Origin: Calditrichota bacterium
Lineage (GTDB): Bacteria > Calditrichota > Calditrichia > RBG-13-44-9 > J042
NCBI GenBank assembly: GCA_013150955.1
Contig: JAADJD010000059.1
Coordinates: 46,857 to 110,856, forward strand
Length of the DNA: 64,000 nucleotides
Reading direction: 5' to 3'
Part shown: positions 48,295 to 58,024 of the stretch, piece after piece
Numbering within the stretch: position 1 is the first letter of the stretch
Layout of the letters: each line of letters opens with the position of its first letter
Translations under genes and position numbers: made by a program
The notes under the pieces: model-generated
Seen by the model: only the letters and a program-made list of their open reading frames with translations
What the model was told of the DNA's origin: nothing
Database searches by the model: none

Positions 48295-49875
48295 ATGAAC
48301 AACCGTTCGCTTCGTTCAGAGAATGTTTCCTTGGTCTGCCTGCTTATCTGGGCCGGGATTATCCTGCTTTTCCCCGGCAGGGAACTGGATGCTCAGGAAA
48401 ATGCATGGGTGGACACCACCGAAGTCCAGCAGGTGGCCGAAAGGAAGTTTTTAAATCTGGAGCGAAATCAGACCATTCACCGGTTTCGAGGGGATCATGT
48501 GGTTCAGAAGGATGAGGTGATCAACGGGCATGTGGTGATCGTGAAAGGTAATCTGGATGTGTATGGCACGATCAACGGTGATGTGCTGGTCATCGGTGGG
48601 GACGTTCGGGTACGAAATGACGGTTGGGTGAACGGGGATATTACCAGTCTTGGTGGGAAAGTGGTGGTGGAGCAGGATGGCCATGTGCTGGGGAACATGC
48701 TGGAAACCCACGCCAGCAATCTGATGTTTACCCATGTATCCTCACACCGTTCTCGCTGGCGGGCTTTGTGGGAGGAGCCGGGTGACTGGCATACGGATAC
48801 CCACGCCGATGCGGAAAAACTGGTATTTCGTTACAATCGCGTGGAAGGCGTTTTTCTGGGAATCAACATGCGTCAGCCCTGGAGACGCACCCGTTACTTT
48901 TCCCTTTACGGTTTTGGTGGCTACGGGTTTAAAAATAAGGCCTGGCGCTACGAACTGGGCATCCGGCGTTGGTTTATCGATCCGTACGACTATCGCCTGG
49001 AAATTGGGTTTGACATTCATGATCTGACGGATACCAAGGATTTATGGCGGACGTCTTACCTGGAGAATTCACTGGCCGCATTTTTATTCCGGGAAGATTA
49101 TCATGATTATTTCCGGCGTTACGGTTACCGGGTTTATGTGGCTCAAAACCTGGGATCGCGGGCATTCCTGAAACTGGAATATCGGGACGATGATTACGAA
49201 AGCATGAGCAACGTGACCAACTGGTCGCTGTTTGGGGGGAAGAAGGTCTTTCGGGAAAATCCGCCACTGGGCATTTATGAAGGAAAGTACCAGACCCTGA
49301 TTGCCCGATTCAACTGGGACAGGCGAAAGGGATACCATTACCACCAGCGGGGCTGGTGGCTTAACCTGGAAGCGGAAATCGCTCCGGAATCCTGGAAAAA
49401 TACCACCATTTTTGAACGATACCTGCTGGAGCTGCGGACTTACATTCGGTTAACGCCGGACGAGAATTTGAATGCCCGTGTTCTGGTGGGGGCATCGCAG
49501 GGCGATCTTCCCATTCAGAAAAATTTTGAATTGGGTGGCATTGGAACGCTGCGGGGTTTTCCCTACAAAGCATTTGTGGGAAATCAGATGATCCTGGGGA
49601 ACGTGGAGTATGTGGTTTCCAACGATTTGCTGGGATTTCCCTTTCCCGATGGTTGGAATTTAATTTTGTTTGGCGATGTGGGAGCGGTCTGGAGAAGCAA
49701 CCCCGATCAGAAATTGGATGAAATCTGGAAGAATCTGCATCGGGATCGGTTAAAAAGTAATATTGGATTTGCAATTGCCAGCCGGGATGGCGATTTTCGG
49801 GTAAATATCGCGCGGCCAATTCGATCCAGTCGCCAGGATATTATAGTAACGGTTCGAATTCAGCAGCCGTTTTAA
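48295..49875 (+). CDS. Outer-membrane protein: bactofilin-like N-terminal repeat region + surface-antigen (BamA/D15-like) barrel
   Basis: INGHVVIVKGNLDVYGTINGDVLVIGGDVRVRNDGWVNGDITSLGGKVVVEQDGHVLGNM, then barrel with FELGGIGTLRGFPYKAFVGNQMILGNVEYV. Confidence 0.72.
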   Translation: MNNRSLRSENVSLVCLLIWAGIILLFPGRELDAQENAWVDTTEVQQVAERKFLNLERNQTIHRFRGDHVVQKDEVINGHVVIVKGNLDVYGTINGDVLVIGGDVRVRNDGWVNGDITSLGGKVVVEQDGHVLGNMLETHASNLMFTHVSSHRSRWRALWEEPGDWHTDTHADAEKLVFRYNRVEGVFLGINMRQPWRRTRYFSLYGFGGYGFKNKAWRYELGIRRWFIDPYDYRLEIGFDIHDLTDTKDLWRTSYLENSLAAFLFREDYHDYFRRYGYRVYVAQNLGSRAFLKLEYRDDDYESMSNVTNWSLFGGKKVFRENPPLGIYEGKYQTLIARFNWDRRKGYHYHQRGWWLNLEAEIAPESWKNTTIFERYLLELRTYIRLTPDENLNARVLVGASQGDLPIQKNFELGGIGTLRGFPYKAFVGNQMILGNVEYVVSNDLLGFPFPDGWNLILFGDVGAVWRSNPDQKLDEIWKNLHRDRLKSNIGFAIASRDGDFRVNIARPIRSSRQDIIVTVRIQQPF

Positions 49876-49884
49876 CACGAGGGT

Positions 49885-51669
49885 ATGATGAGGAAGTTGA
49901 TTTACATGGGATGTTTACTTCTGGGAGCTTTGGGTGGCTCCCTTTTGCTGGCGCAGGCGCATTCGGAGCTGCGGCTGGACGAGATCCGCTACGGGAAATT
50001 GAAATACGCCGGCTTTCATCTGAAGACCACAAAGACAATTCAGGTCACCGCCTACGGTGGGGGTGTCCCCGATCATGGCCGTCGAAGAAGAAAGATGATG
50101 TACGATCCCTCGGGAATGTTCGCCTACGGCTGGATCATTAATACCGAGACCCGTGATGTGGTCTGGAAAATGACCGTGGACAATACGGATGAAGATCCCC
50201 TGAGCCGATTCGGGCGCAAATTTAAGGGCGAAATCAATTTGCCCGCCGGCGATTACGAAGTCTACTTTTATGCCCGCAAGCCTTATTTGCACTGGATCTC
50301 CGATGGCTTTTTTAGCCTGGGGAAATTCCTGGATATGTTAATCCGGGGCGATGAGGATTGGGATGAACTGGAAGCCCGCCTGAAGCTGGTGATCCGGGGA
50401 GTGGATCAGGTGTTTACGGACGAACACGTACGTAACGTCATTCGACAGAAGCAGAAGGCAGCCGTGGTATCCATTACCGATCTGGGGAATTCTGATTATC
50501 GCCAGCAGGGATTTTCCCTGACCAGGGGCGGGGAGTTCCGGGTTTACGGGATCGGCGAAGCCTTTCATGGCGACGAATTTGATTACGGCTGGATCGTAAC
50601 CGCCGATAGCGATCGCAAGGTGTGGGAAATGGTCGAAGAAAGCAGCGAGCACGCCGGTGGTGCCATCAAGAATCGGGTCTGGCGGGAAACCCTGTACCTG
50701 ACGCCCGGTAGCTACTGGGTGTATTACATTACGGACGATTCCCACTCTCCGGAGCGATGGAATGCCAATCCTCCCAGCGATCCTTTTTACTGGGGCATCA
50801 CCATCGAGGGCGTGCCCGGTCGCTTCGATCCCACCAGCGTGAAAAAATTGAGCGTGGCAGCCATTACCCCCATTGTGGAATTGACCCGACTGGGTAGCGA
50901 TGAGTATGTGGAGTCCCGCTTTCGGTTAAAAAAGCCCATGCGGGTTCGCATTCTGGCGGTGGGTGAGGGGGAGGATGGCGAGATGTATGACTATGGCTGG
51001 ATTGTGGACGATCGTACCGGGCAGAAGGTGTGGGAAATGACCTATGCCCGTACCACTCACGCCGGTGGTGCCCGTAAGAATCGCGCCGTGGACGAAGTCA
51101 TCACCCTGCAACCGGGTTCTTACACGGTGTATTTCGTGACCGATGGATCCCATGCTTTTCGGGACTGGAATGCCCGTCCCCCTTACAATCCAACCCGCTG
51201 GGGAATTACCATTTTTCCCGCGGATCCGCACGAAATCCCCCCCTCTGCAGTGGAGGTCAGCGCACCGGCGGAGAGAACGGAAGATGAACCCGTTCTGGTC
51301 AGCCTGGTTAAAGTTCGCAACGACGAACACCGGAAAAAAATCCTTACCCTGGATCAGCCCACTCGCATCCGCATTTACGTCATCGGGGAGGGCGATTGGG
51401 ATGAAATGTACGATTATGCCTGGATAGAGAATCGCGAGACCGGTGAGATCGTCTGGGAAATGAGTTACGAAGATACCCGCTGGGCTGGGGGAGCCCGTAA
51501 AAACCGAAAGGTGAATAAAGTGATCACCCTGCCCGCCGGAGAATATATGGTGCATTATGTGACGGACGATTCTCACGCCTATCGCAGCTGGAATGCCGAT
51601 CCTCCAGATGATGCCTCGCATTACGGAATTACCATTTACCGGATGAAAACAAAAGGGGAAACCAAATGA
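49885..51669 (+). CDS. Secreted protein with four tandem ~110-130 aa repeats (no named family recognised)
   Basis: Signal peptide; repeats of [DEMYDYGWIV..TG..VWEM....HAGGARKNR...ITL..GSYTVYFVTDDSHA...WNA.PP..P..WGITI]. Confidence 0.8.
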   Translation: MMRKLIYMGCLLLGALGGSLLLAQAHSELRLDEIRYGKLKYAGFHLKTTKTIQVTAYGGGVPDHGRRRRKMMYDPSGMFAYGWIINTETRDVVWKMTVDNTDEDPLSRFGRKFKGEINLPAGDYEVYFYARKPYLHWISDGFFSLGKFLDMLIRGDEDWDELEARLKLVIRGVDQVFTDEHVRNVIRQKQKAAVVSITDLGNSDYRQQGFSLTRGGEFRVYGIGEAFHGDEFDYGWIVTADSDRKVWEMVEESSEHAGGAIKNRVWRETLYLTPGSYWVYYITDDSHSPERWNANPPSDPFYWGITIEGVPGRFDPTSVKKLSVAAITPIVELTRLGSDEYVESRFRLKKPMRVRILAVGEGEDGEMYDYGWIVDDRTGQKVWEMTYARTTHAGGARKNRAVDEVITLQPGSYTVYFVTDGSHAFRDWNARPPYNPTRWGITIFPADPHEIPPSAVEVSAPAERTEDEPVLVSLVKVRNDEHRKKILTLDQPTRIRIYVIGEGDWDEMYDYAWIENRETGEIVWEMSYEDTRWAGGARKNRKVNKVITLPAGEYMVHYVTDDSHAYRSWNADPPDDASHYGITIYRMKTKGETK

Positions 51670-52463
51670 AGGCAAAATCCATTATGATTGGAGGACTTTG
51701 TGTGATTCTCCTTGGAATGTTTCAAAACGTATTTACCAAGACGCTGGAAGAATTTTTTAAAAAGAAAGTGAGCTTCCAGCCGGGTGGAAAGGTCGTTCTG
51801 GATAACCGCAATGGATCGGTCGTGGTGGAAGGATGGGATCGGGATGAGGTGCTGATCGAAGCGCGCATCGAAGTCAAAGGGGGGAGTGAGCGGAAACTCC
51901 GGGAAGCGCTGGAAGAAGTGGAAGTGCTGGTGGATGCCGAATCGGATGTGATTACCATCGATACCCGCTATCCAGAGACCGGTTTTGCCAGCATCCTGGA
52001 CGTGATTTTTGGCAATCATGTGAACGTCAATGTGCAGTATACCTTGAGGGTGCCCTACCAGACGAACCTGAAAATTAAAACCACCAACGGCCGGGTGGAG
52101 GTTTCGGGTGTGTCCGGGCAATTAATGTTGCGCACCACCAACGGTAAGGTCATTGCGGAAAACGTGGGAGGTGTGCTGCTGGCGCGAACTACCAATGGCT
52201 CCGTCGAAGCTCGAATCGAAAAGGTGGATCCCGATGGCGAGTACGAGCTGGTCACCACCAATGGAAGCATTCGGGTGTATCTGCCATCCAGCGCAGCCTT
52301 TGATGTGCGCGCCCGCACCACCAACGGTTCCATCGAAACCGATTTCCCGTTGACCATCGAAGGCAAATACGCCGGGAAGAATGTACGGGGAAGCGTGAAC
52401 GGTGGTGGCCCCCTGTTTTTTCTGGAAACTACCAACGGCAGCATCCGAATTAACAAAATGTGA
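51666..52463 (+). CDS. DUF4097-like beta-strand repeat protein (TTNG repeats)
   Basis: Signal peptide; repeated TTNGRVEV / TTNGKVIA / TTNGSVEA / TTNGSIRV / TTNGSIET / TTNGSIRI. Confidence 0.8.
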   Translation: MKAKSIMIGGLCVILLGMFQNVFTKTLEEFFKKKVSFQPGGKVVLDNRNGSVVVEGWDRDEVLIEARIEVKGGSERKLREALEEVEVLVDAESDVITIDTRYPETGFASILDVIFGNHVNVNVQYTLRVPYQTNLKIKTTNGRVEVSGVSGQLMLRTTNGKVIAENVGGVLLARTTNGSVEARIEKVDPDGEYELVTTNGSIRVYLPSSAAFDVRARTTNGSIETDFPLTIEGKYAGKNVRGSVNGGGPLFFLETTNGSIRINKM

Positions 52464-52657
52464 GAATCGGTTAAATAACTATTCTTTTGTAACCTATTCC
52501 CTCATCCAAAATTCGCCGGTTCCGGCCGGGAAGGGTGCCCGAGGCAGGCACCCCCGGCAGATAATCCCATGCGTTCCCCCTGGATGGCCTGACCCGCAAC
52601 GAAAGTGCCCACTTTTCCCAATTCCTGCTTGCTTCATTTCCCAAAAATCGATTTTTT

Positions 52658-52817
52658 AACCCAAATAATGCAATAAACCGCGAATCACGCGAATGAAACC
52701 TAAAATATTCACAAATTCGCAGATAAACCCTGAAACAAATTTTCATACCGATATTATTCTCTTATTATTTTTTTGTGTTAATTTGTGTAATTCGTGGTTT
52801 AGTGCGTAATCTGGGTT
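52658..52817 (+). repeat. Dispersed palindromic element, directly upstream of reverse gyrase
   Basis: AACCCAAATAATGCAATAAACCGCGAATCACGCGAATG...TTTGTGTAATTCGTGGTTTAGTGCGTAATCTGGGTT. Confidence 0.87.
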
Positions 52818-52847
52818 AGAAGCAACCATAGACTGGCGGGAGGGATC

Positions 52848-55800
52848 ATGGGCGATTCATCCATTCCAGTAGTATATGAACAGTTGTGCCCGGTTTGTGG
52901 AGGGGCCCTCAGTCATCAGGAAATGGATACCAACACCTGCTTCCACCAGAAAATACCGTTAACCTCGGCGTATGCGCCACCTACTTTTCAGGATTTTGCC
53001 CGGTTCTTCCAGCAGAAGACGGGTTTCCGGTTAAATCCACTTCAGCAGTACTGGGCCAAAAAACTGGGGCTGGGGCTTAGTTTTGCTGCCATGGCACCGA
53101 CGGGCGTGGGCAAGACCTTATTCGGACTGGCCTACAGCGCATTCCTGGCCAGGCGGGGGAAGTTCGCCTATGTGCTGGTTCCCACCGTTCAATTGCTTCG
53201 GCAATGTGAACAGCGGCTGCGGGAGTGGCTGGGGGAGGCGCCCTTGCTGGTATTTTACGCCCGCAGCAGCGCGACGGCCAGAAATCACTTCTTCGAACGG
53301 CTGTCCCGGAAAGATTTTCGCATCCTGCTCACCACCACGGCTTTTTTGGCTCGCCACGGGGAGGCACTTGCGGCCCATGATTTTGATTTCGTGTTTGTGG
53401 ATGATGTCGACGCCATTTTGAAAAATTCCCGCAATGTGGATCGGGTGTTCCAGTTGCTGGGATTCACGTTGGAGGAAATCTCCCGCATGGAGGTTCTGGA
53501 ATCCCGCCCACGGGGGCAGTTGATGGTTTCCACCGCCACTGGCAAACCCGGACGTAAGGCAGGTTTGTTTCCCCGCTTGTTGAATTTTACCGTGGGCAGC
53601 AGCCGCCATTTTTTGCGCAACGTGCTGGATGTTCTGGTTCCCTGTTCCTCCCATGCACAAAGGCAGGATGTATTACGGCATCTGGTTCGGCAACTGGGAA
53701 AGGGCGGACTAATTTATGCCCACACGGAAGCCGAGGCCCTGCAGTTGCAGGAACAGCTGGCGGACGCCGGTATTCCTTCAGGATGTTTGATCAGCGGAAT
53801 GCCGCAGAAGCAGCGTGATGCATTGCTGGATCAATTTCGTCGAGGGGATCTCTGGTTGTTGCTGGGGGTGGCCACGTCTTACGGATTGCTGGTGCGGGGC
53901 ATCGATTTGCCAACTGAGGTTCGGTATGCGGTGTTCTGGGGCATTCCTCATTTCCGCGTGGGCTGGAAGGATCTGGAATCGGCTTCCCCGCGATTGATTG
54001 CCACGCTGGCATCTGTTTTTCGGCAGCATCCGGAACTGGGGCGATTGTCCCCCCTGATTTTGAGAAAACCCACCGCTCGCGAGCAGGCACGGGAGCTCTT
54101 GCAGCGGCTCTTTCGGTCGGGCGATTTCCGCTGGATCACCGGGGGTGTCTGTGTGGAAGAAAATGCGCTTATTTTGCCGGATGTGAGCACCTATCTGCAG
54201 GCCAGTGGCCGCACTTCTCGCCTGTTTGCCGGGGGATTGACCCGTGGTGCCGCATTTGTTCTGGACACCGCCGAACGTTTGGAGGCATTTCAGCAGCGGG
54301 CACGAATTCTGGATCTGGAATTTCAGCAGCGAACGCCAGCCCAGCTCACCGATACCTTTCTTGGTGACCTGCGACGGGAACTGGAGGACAGTCGCCAGGC
54401 CATGCGTAATGCGCGGCAGAGCGGGGGATTCGATATCCGTCCCGCATTATTTGTTGTGGAAAGCCCCACCAAAGCCCGACAGGTCAGTCGGTTCTTTGGT
54501 ACCCCGGCCGCTTTCTGGATAGGCCAGCAGCCCCTGTATGAGGTGCTGCTGGGAAACTATTTGTTGATTATCACAGCCAGCCTGGGCCACCTGACCGATC
54601 TTTCCGAAGGAAAATTTATTTATGGGGTGGAGCGTCAGGACTCCCAATTTATTCCCCACTTTGGTTCCATTAAAAAATGCGAGACCGATCGGGTTCAATT
54701 TGTGGATGGGGAAAACTGCCCCCGCTGCGGCCTGCCCGCTTCCGACGATGCCCGGCACCGCCTGCACACCATTTCCTGGATAGCCCATCTCACCGGTCAG
54801 GTCATTGTGGCCACCGATCCCGATACCGAGGGAGAGAAGATTGCCTGGGATGTGGCCAATTTTAGCAAATCTGGCGCCGCAGTGTACCGTGCAGAATTCC
54901 ACGAAGTGACCCGATCGGCCATCCTGCAGGCACTGGAACGATTGCAATCGGTGGATGAGAAACGGGTTCGGGCGCAACTGGTGCGCCGCATTTCCGACCG
55001 CTGGATTGGATTCCGCCTGTCAAAAATTTTGCAGGAAACGTACGGCGATCCCAATCTCTCCGCAGGCCGTGCCCAGACACCGGTACTGAGCTGGATTGTC
55101 GATCACTTCCTGGAGCACCGGCAGAAAATTCGCCATTTTTACCTGGTGTTCGAAGGTTTCCGGTTGCACCTGGGATCGGAAGCCGAAGTCGCCCTCCCGT
55201 TCCGGCGATCGCGTACCGTTTCCGTGGTGATTGAAAAAATCGATACTATTGAAGAGACCCGTTCGCCGCTGCCTCCATTCAGCACCGATGCCATTCTTCG
55301 CGAAGCCAGCGGGGTTTTGAAACTTCCTGTGCAAACCACCATGCAAATCCTGCAACAATTGTTTGAAAACGGGTGGATTACCTACCACCGGACGGATAGC
55401 ACCGCGGTGTCGGATCGTGGCTTGCAGATTGCCCGCGAATTTTTGAAACAGGATTTTGTGGGACGCAAATGGAGCGATACTCCGGGAGCGCATGAGTGCA
55501 TTCGCCCCACCCGGCCCATCGATGCCAGCCTGTTACGGGATCTGATCTACCAGGGAGTTTACGGGACGGCTGAACCCTTCCGCCGGGAGCATTTTCGATT
55601 ATACCAGTTGATTTTTCAGCGGTTCATGGCCAGTCAGTGCCCACCTTTTAAGCAGATTCGTGTTCGCTATGCCGTCCATTTTCCGGACGAACAGATCCGG
55701 CTGGAGGTAGAGCGGGTAGAGTCGGCGCAGGGGCGGGCGGTGGAGCTCTATCCCCACACGGTGCGGGTTTATCCAGCGTTGCCCTGTGGTCGGCTGCAGG

Positions 55801-56207
55801 TACTTCTGGAAGTCCGCAAACAATCCCGCAGGGAATTGTTGACTCCCTCCGAGGTCATCCGCCTCATGAAAGAGCGAGGCATCGGTCGCCCATCAACGTA
55901 TGCTGTGATTCTGGAACGATTGTTCCGCCGGTTTTACGTGATCGAAAGACGGATGCGATTAATCCCCACCCGTCGCGGAATGGACGTGCGGAATTTCCTG
56001 ATGCAGCGGTACGCCCATCTGGTTTCTGAGGAACGCACCCGCAGGCTGGAACTTCAGATGGATGAAGTGGAGCGGGGAGTACGGACGCATCACCAGGTGT
56101 TGCAGGAAATTTATGACGAATTGATGGCACTGGAATTGGAGGAGACGGAAACGGAAAAGTTGGCCGGTGGAAATGTCAATCCAATGGATGAATGCCAGAA
56201 GGGATGA
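52848..56207 (+). CDS. rgy: Reverse gyrase (helicase + topoisomerase IA)
   Basis: N-terminal CPVCGG; Walker A APTGVGKT; DDVD box; topo IA VESPTKARQVSRFFG, ATDPDTEGEKIAWDV, active-site Tyr ITYHRTDSTAVS, TPGAHECIRPTRP. Confidence 0.97.
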   Translation: MGDSSIPVVYEQLCPVCGGALSHQEMDTNTCFHQKIPLTSAYAPPTFQDFARFFQQKTGFRLNPLQQYWAKKLGLGLSFAAMAPTGVGKTLFGLAYSAFLARRGKFAYVLVPTVQLLRQCEQRLREWLGEAPLLVFYARSSATARNHFFERLSRKDFRILLTTTAFLARHGEALAAHDFDFVFVDDVDAILKNSRNVDRVFQLLGFTLEEISRMEVLESRPRGQLMVSTATGKPGRKAGLFPRLLNFTVGSSRHFLRNVLDVLVPCSSHAQRQDVLRHLVRQLGKGGLIYAHTEAEALQLQEQLADAGIPSGCLISGMPQKQRDALLDQFRRGDLWLLLGVATSYGLLVRGIDLPTEVRYAVFWGIPHFRVGWKDLESASPRLIATLASVFRQHPELGRLSPLILRKPTAREQARELLQRLFRSGDFRWITGGVCVEENALILPDVSTYLQASGRTSRLFAGGLTRGAAFVLDTAERLEAFQQRARILDLEFQQRTPAQLTDTFLGDLRRELEDSRQAMRNARQSGGFDIRPALFVVESPTKARQVSRFFGTPAAFWIGQQPLYEVLLGNYLLIITASLGHLTDLSEGKFIYGVERQDSQFIPHFGSIKKCETDRVQFVDGENCPRCGLPASDDARHRLHTISWIAHLTGQVIVATDPDTEGEKIAWDVANFSKSGAAVYRAEFHEVTRSAILQALERLQSVDEKRVRAQLVRRISDRWIGFRLSKILQETYGDPNLSAGRAQTPVLSWIVDHFLEHRQKIRHFYLVFEGFRLHLGSEAEVALPFRRSRTVSVVIEKIDTIEETRSPLPPFSTDAILREASGVLKLPVQTTMQILQQLFENGWITYHRTDSTAVSDRGLQIAREFLKQDFVGRKWSDTPGAHECIRPTRPIDASLLRDLIYQGVYGTAEPFRREHFRLYQLIFQRFMASQCPPFKQIRVRYAVHFPDEQIRLEVERVESAQGRAVELYPHTVRVYPALPCGRLQVLLEVRKQSRRELLTPSEVIRLMKERGIGRPSTYAVILERLFRRFYVIERRMRLIPTRRGMDVRNFLMQRYAHLVSEERTRRLELQMDEVERGVRTHHQVLQEIYDELMALELEETETEKLAGGNVNPMDECQKG

Positions 56208-56228
56208 TTTATCCCAAATACTGCATTA

Positions 56229-56447
56229 AACCCAAATAATGCGTTAAACCACGAATCACTTGAATGAAACCAAAAAATATCTACAAAATAACGAATAAAC
56301 CCTTGAACACATTTTCATCCAAATACAATCCAATGTATTTTATTGGTTTTATTTGTGTTAATTCCAGTAATTCTTAGGCTATTGCATCATCTGGGTTTAT
56401 TCATGTTCATTCGTGTAATTCGTGGGCTAAAGCATGATTTGTGTTTG
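56229..56447 (+). repeat. Dispersed palindromic element plus extra right-end fragment
   Basis: AACCCAAATAATGCGTTAAACCACGAATCACTTGAATG...AGGCTATTGCATCATCTGGGTT. Confidence 0.85.
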
Positions 56448-56484
56448 TTGGGGATTTTTTAAGGCAGGCCGGTCAAAGTCGCGT

Positions 56485-57855
56485 TCAGGACATTTTCTTT
56501 TTAGGGGGAAACACGTCGATGACGCGTTCCACCGGCAACATCTGCAACGTCAGGTTGCGTTTCAGGGAGGCGTCCAGCGACTGGTGCGCGGACAGAACCA
56601 CCTGGCGAAACCCCATTTTCTGAATTTCCTGCAGACGGGATTCTAAATAGGCCACCGGTCGGACCTCGCCGCCCAATCCCAGTTCTCCCAGATACACCCG
56701 GTCTTTTTCCAGCGGCTGATCCAGGCGGCTGGAATACAGGGCGGCAGCCACGGCCAGATCCAGTGCAGGATCATCAATGCGAAATCCCCCGGCAATTTTC
56801 ACAAATACGTCGTAAATACCAAAATCCAGTCCCACATAGCGTTCCAGAACCGCAAGGATCAGCGCCAGACGACGATAATCCAATCCGCTCACGGTTCGTT
56901 GCGGGGTGCCGTAATGGGAACGGCTGACCAGTGCCTGCACCTCCACCATCAGGGGACGGCTGCCCTCGTAGCTGCACACCAGACTGCTGCCTACCGGGGG
57001 ACGGTGAGCGGGGGAAAGAAACAGTCCGGAAATATCGCCCACTTCCACCAAACCCTGGTTGCGCATTTCGAAAACGCCGATTTCATTGGTTGCCCCAAAA
57101 CGATTTTTGGTTGCCCGGATGATTCGATATTGCTGGCTGGTATTCTCGAAGTAAATAACCGCGTCCACCAGATGTTCCAGCACTTTTGGGCCGGCAATAG
57201 CCCCTTCCTTGGTCACATGCCCCACCAGAAACAGGCTAAATCCCTGCCGTTTTGCCGACTGAAACAGTTGGGCCGCACATTCCCGAACCTGACTCACATT
57301 TCCCGGTGAGCCACTGAGCTGGCTGGAGTAAATGGACTGAATGGAATCCACTACAACCACCACCGGCTTAAGTTTTTCAAGATGGTACAGAATGTCTTCC
57401 AGGTTTGTCTCTGCCAGCACCAGTAGTGCGTCAGCGGAGGGCGCGATCCGGCTGGCGCGGGATTTGATCTGCTCCAGGGATTCTTCGCCGCTGATGTAGA
57501 GCACATTTTCCTTCTGTGATGCCAGCTGGAGCAACATTTGAAGCATCAGGGTGGATTTCCCGATTCCGGGTTCACCGGCCAGTAGCACCACCGATGCCGG
57601 AAAGATTCCCCCACCCAGTACCCGATCCAGCTCGGCCATCCCGGTATGTATCCGCTTTGGAGCCGTGCTCAATTCCACCTGGGACAGGCGCACCGGTTCC
57701 CGCTGTGGCGGACGCCGGCTCCCGCCAGTGGACGGCTTCTCAATAATTTCTTCTACAAAGGTGTTCCAGGAATCGCATTCCGGGCATTTCCCCAGCCATT
57801 TGTACGATTCGTAGCCACAGGACTGGCAGATGTAGATTTGTTTGGGTTTTCCCAT
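56485..57855 (-). CDS. radA: DNA repair protein RadA/Sms; start set at MGKPKQ (57855)
   Basis: CQSCGYESYKWLGKCPECDSWNTF zinc finger, GEPGIGKSTLMLQ, Lon-like C-terminal domain. Confidence 0.97.
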   Translation of the reverse strand: MGKPKQIYICQSCGYESYKWLGKCPECDSWNTFVEEIIEKPSTGGSRRPPQREPVRLSQVELSTAPKRIHTGMAELDRVLGGGIFPASVVLLAGEPGIGKSTLMLQMLLQLASQKENVLYISGEESLEQIKSRASRIAPSADALLVLAETNLEDILYHLEKLKPVVVVVDSIQSIYSSQLSGSPGNVSQVRECAAQLFQSAKRQGFSLFLVGHVTKEGAIAGPKVLEHLVDAVIYFENTSQQYRIIRATKNRFGATNEIGVFEMRNQGLVEVGDISGLFLSPAHRPPVGSSLVCSYEGSRPLMVEVQALVSRSHYGTPQRTVSGLDYRRLALILAVLERYVGLDFGIYDVFVKIAGGFRIDDPALDLAVAAALYSSRLDQPLEKDRVYLGELGLGGEVRPVAYLESRLQEIQKMGFRQVVLSAHQSLDASLKRNLTLQMLPVERVIDVFPPKKKMS

Positions 57856-58024
57856 CGCTCCCTGGATTTTTTGCGAATTTAGGGGAATTTCCCGGCAATT
57901 GCAAATGGCAGATTTATCGATGGGCGGATTGCAGCAGGGTGCTCTCAGTCCAGGCCAGGAAAAGACCGCCAAAACGGTTGCAGACGGCTGGATTTCTTAA
58001 CATATTGAGAAAAAAGGATAAACC

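Noticed and set aside
57856-57972. N-terminal extension of radA
   Set aside because: RadA/Sms proteins begin shortly before the CQSCGYES zinc finger; MGKPKQ at 57855 fits.
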